Under the pieces are notes generated by a model. That model had not been told where the DNA came from and searched no databases. It worked only from the letters and a program-made list of their open reading frames with translations. From an uncultured Vogesella sp. (GTDB lineage Bacteria; Pseudomonadota; Gammaproteobacteria; Burkholderiales; Chromobacteriaceae): DNA of 15,567 nucleotides. The translations under genes were made by a program, and so were the position numbers. Of the stretch, positions 13,932-15,567 are shown piece after piece (position 1 is the first letter of the stretch; the number at the start of each line of letters is the position of its first letter). Location of the stretch: NCBI GenBank assembly GCA_946479405.1, contig CAMLGD010000063.1, positions 1 to 15,567 on the forward strand, given 5' to 3'.

Positions 13932-14432
13932 TTAATCGCGGAAGTTGTTGAACTGCAGCGGGAAACCGCCTTCCATATCGGACACGATTTCCTTGCGCAG
14001 CAGGGCAATTACTTCCTGCAGGTTATCGCGCTTGGCGCCGGTGACTCGCACCGCCTCACCCTGGATGGCGGCCTGCACCTTGATTTTGGCATCCTTGATC
14101 ATCTTGACGATTTTCTTCGCCAGATCACCCTCCAGGCCCTCTTTTACGGTAACGGTCTTCTTGACCTTGTTGCCGCTCACCTTCTCCAGCTTGCCGTAGT
14201 CCATGCAGCGTACGTCAATGCCACGCTTGGCCAGCTTGGTCACCAGGATGTCATTGACCTGATCCAGCTGGAACTCACTGTCGGCAAACAGGGTAAGCGT
14301 CTTGTCACCGGTTTCGATACGGGCATCGGAACCCTTGAAATCGTAGCGGTTGGTCACTTCCTTGTTGGACTGGTCGATGGCATTGCGCAACTCAACCTTG
14401 TCGATCTCGGACACGATGTCAAACGACGGCAT
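13932..14432 (-). CDS. yajQ: YajQ-family nucleotide-binding protein
   Basis: The 166-residue protein matches the YajQ family (usually about 160 residues) from end to end. It begins [34 protein letters not shown] and ends PLQFNNFRD, both family hallmarks. The fold is two RNP-like alpha/beta domains. Members bind nucleotides or RNA, and some are cyclic-di-GMP effectors that act with LysR-type regulators. A ribosome-binding site AGGAAG lies six bases upstream of the ATG. It follows the DUF2788 gene after 55 bases, probably in one transcript, and is closed by the hairpin at 13812-13847. This is a chromosomal core gene. Confidence 0.95.
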   Translation of the reverse strand: MPSFDIVSEIDKVELRNAIDQSNKEVTNRYDFKGSDARIETGDKTLTLFADSEFQLDQVNDILVTKLAKRGIDVRCMDYGKLEKVSGNKVKKTVTVKEGLEGDLAKKIVKMIKDAKIKVQAAIQGEAVRVTGAKRDNLQEVIALLRKEIVSDMEGGFPLQFNNFRD

Positions 14433-14487
14433 GTAAAGCTTCCTTTCCTGGCAGCCGGCGGCTGCCTGACAGCGCGGTGGCGACCCC

Positions 14488-14688
14488 TTACGGGATCAGG
14501 AACTCCACCAGAATGTTCTTGAATACGAATCCACCCACCCCCAGCCCCAGCACCAGGAACAGCACGAACATGCCGAACTTGCCGGCCTGCGATTTCTTGC
14601 CCAGGTCCCAGACGATGAAACCCATGAAAATGATCAGGCCGGTCAGCAGGATGCCCATCGACCAGTTGGTAAATTGCTCTTCACTCAT
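14488..14688 (-). CDS. DUF2788 family small membrane protein
   Basis: A 66-residue protein with two predicted transmembrane helices (about 10-27 and 37-58) joined by a short polar loop ([10 protein letters not shown]). Length and pattern fit the DUF2788 family of beta- and gammaproteobacteria, whose function is not known to me. It lies between argG and yajQ on the same strand. It has its own TATAAT box upstream and a weak GAGCTGG ribosome-binding region. Probably cotranscribed with yajQ. Family assignment is by recognition of the sequence. Confidence 0.8.
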   Translation of the reverse strand: MSEEQFTNWSMGILLTGLIIFMGFIVWDLGKKSQAGKFGMFVLFLVLGLGVGGFVFKNILVEFLIP

Positions 14689-14723
14689 GACACCAGCTCA
14701 GCAGGGTTGCGGTTGAACTCGCA

Positions 14724-14729
14724 ATTATA
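14724..14729 (-). promoter_or_regulatory. -10 box of the DUF2788-yajQ promoter
   Basis: A perfect TATAAT on the minus strand lies 36 bases upstream of the DUF2788 start, just after the argG terminator. No good -35 is seen at 16-18 bases. The would-be -35 region falls inside the terminator stem, so the promoter is weak or activator-dependent. Confidence 0.5.
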
Positions 14730-14741
14730 CGGGGCACAAAC

Positions 14742-14769
14742 AAAAACCGCACCCGATCGGGTGCGGTTT
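14742..14769 (-). terminator. rho-independent terminator of argG
   Basis: A fully palindromic stem (arms AAACCGCACCCGA and TCGGGTGCGGTTT; the central bases form the loop) is followed on the minus strand by TTGTTTG, giving a T-rich tail. It lies 18 bases past the argG stop codon. Confidence 0.88.
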
Positions 14770-14787
14770 CGCTTGACGCAAGATAGC

Positions 14788-15567
14788 TTACTTGTTCAGG
14801 CGGCCGGCAATGCGCATGCGCAGTGCGTTCAGCTTGATAAAGCCACCGGCGTCGGCCTGGTTGTAAGCACCGCCATCATCGTCGAAGGTGGCGATGTTCA
14901 TGTCGAACAGCGAATTGGTCTTGGAGTCGCGGCTGACCACAATCACATTGCCCTTGTACAGCTTCAGGCGCACCCAGCCGTTAACGCTCTGCTGGGTGTA
15001 GTCAATCAGGGTCTGCAGTGCCTTGCGCTCCGGCGCCCACCAGTAGCCGTTGTAGATCAGGCTGGCGTAGCGGGCCATCAGGTCATCCTTCAGGTGCGCG
15101 ACTTCGCGGTCCAGGGTGATGGACTCAATAGCACGGTGTGCCTTCAGGATGATGGTGCCGCCCGGGGTTTCGTAGCAGCCACGGGACTTCATGCCCACAT
15201 AGCGGTTTTCTACCAGATCCAGACGACCGATACCGTGCTTGCCGCCCAGCTCGTTCAGCTTGACCAGCACTTCATGCGCCTTCAGGCGCACGCCGTTCAG
15301 CGCCACGATGTCGCCGTTCTCAAACTCGACATCCAGGTATTCTGCCACATCCGGTGCTGCTTCCGGCGACACGGTCCAGCGCCACATGGCTTCCTCTGCC
15401 TCGGCAGACGGGTTCTCCAGGTGACGGCCTTCGTAGGAGATGTGCAGCAGGTTGGCGTCCATGGAGTACGGTGCGCCACCGCCCTTGTGCTTGGCCTCTA
15501 CCGGAATACCGTGCTTCTCGGCATAGGCCAGCAGCTTCTCGCGGGACAGCAGGTCCCACTCGCGCCA
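14788..15567 (-). CDS. argG: argininosuccinate synthase, C-terminal 259 residues; runs off the right edge
   Basis: ArgG joins citrulline and aspartate with ATP to make argininosuccinate in arginine biosynthesis; it is cytoplasmic. The frame is open to the window edge, starting [23 protein letters not shown]. It includes the family segments [38 protein letters not shown] and [10 protein letters not shown]. The C-terminus ([19 protein letters not shown]) is complete, with the terminator close behind. The N-terminal ATP-pyrophosphatase P-loop region lies outside the window. It is a housekeeping gene that anchors this window in the core chromosome. Confidence 0.95.
   Translation of the reverse strand, partial: WREWDLLSREKLLAYAEKHGIPVEAKHKGGGAPYSMDANLLHISYEGRHLENPSAEAEEAMWRWTVSPEAAPDVAEYLDVEFENGDIVALNGVRLKAHEVLVKLNELGGKHGIGRLDLVENRYVGMKSRGCYETPGGTIILKAHRAIESITLDREVAHLKDDLMARYASLIYNGYWWAPERKALQTLIDYTQQSVNGWVRLKLYKGNVIVVSRDSKTNSLFDMNIATFDDDGGAYNQADAGGFIKLNALRMRIAGRLNK

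Noticed and set aside
1..15567. CRISPR arrays, tRNA and rRNA genes, known riboswitches
   Set aside because: No regularly spaced repeats, cloverleaf-like or rRNA sequence recognised by eye. A glycine riboswitch before the SHMT gene was considered, but the 142-base gap shows no such fold.

Overview
The window looks like a betaproteobacterial chromosome, most likely of the order Neisseriales (Vogesella, Aquitalea or Chromobacterium type). This is inferred from the conserved right edge, where argG, a DUF2788 membrane protein and yajQ lie together on the minus strand, and from moderately high GC on the right. No rRNA or tRNA genes, CRISPR array or complete transposase were found.

Region 1 (about 1-6500, visibly more AT-rich) reads right to left. 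An ATP-binding protein and a permease (ProV/ProW type, 4-base overlap) are followed by an OpuAC/ProX-type periplasmic binding protein. Then come a divergent serine hydroxymethyltransferase (SHMT) paralogue, a 5'-truncated MFS transporter remnant with its terminator still in place, and the start of an FAD-dependent amine/amino-acid oxidoreductase that leaves the window at base 1. Together these suggest uptake and breakdown of a quaternary amine or betaine-like compound with one-carbon handling. The SHMT-like protein has lost the substrate-carboxylate arginine and the PLP-stacking histidine of E. coli GlyA, so its reaction is open. Two 92-base direct repeats (77/92 identical, no gaps) lie about 200-230 bases upstream of the first ABC gene and of the oxidoreductase.

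Region 2 (6498-7010) has no supportable gene; its main structure is a perfect 11-bp-stem hairpin.

Region 3 (7011-12324, minus strand) is a gallate catabolism cluster: LysR regulator (galR type), galD, an aromatic-acid MFS transporter (galT type), gallate dioxygenase galA, a galC fragment and a dienelactone-hydrolase-family protein. It is partly decayed. galD has lost its middle by an in-frame deletion, and galC is only a 3' fragment with a frameshift. The dioxygenase, transporter and regulator look intact. Uptake and ring cleavage may therefore still work here, while the tautomerase and aldolase steps would need other copies.

Region 4 (12325-13931) holds a perfect 19-bp palindrome between galR and a divergent, unusual LysR-type regulator with two winged-HTH domains, followed by a strong terminator. 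Region 5 (13932-15567) is the conserved core: yajQ, the DUF2788 protein with a perfect TATAAT -10 box, and the 3' part of argG with its terminator.
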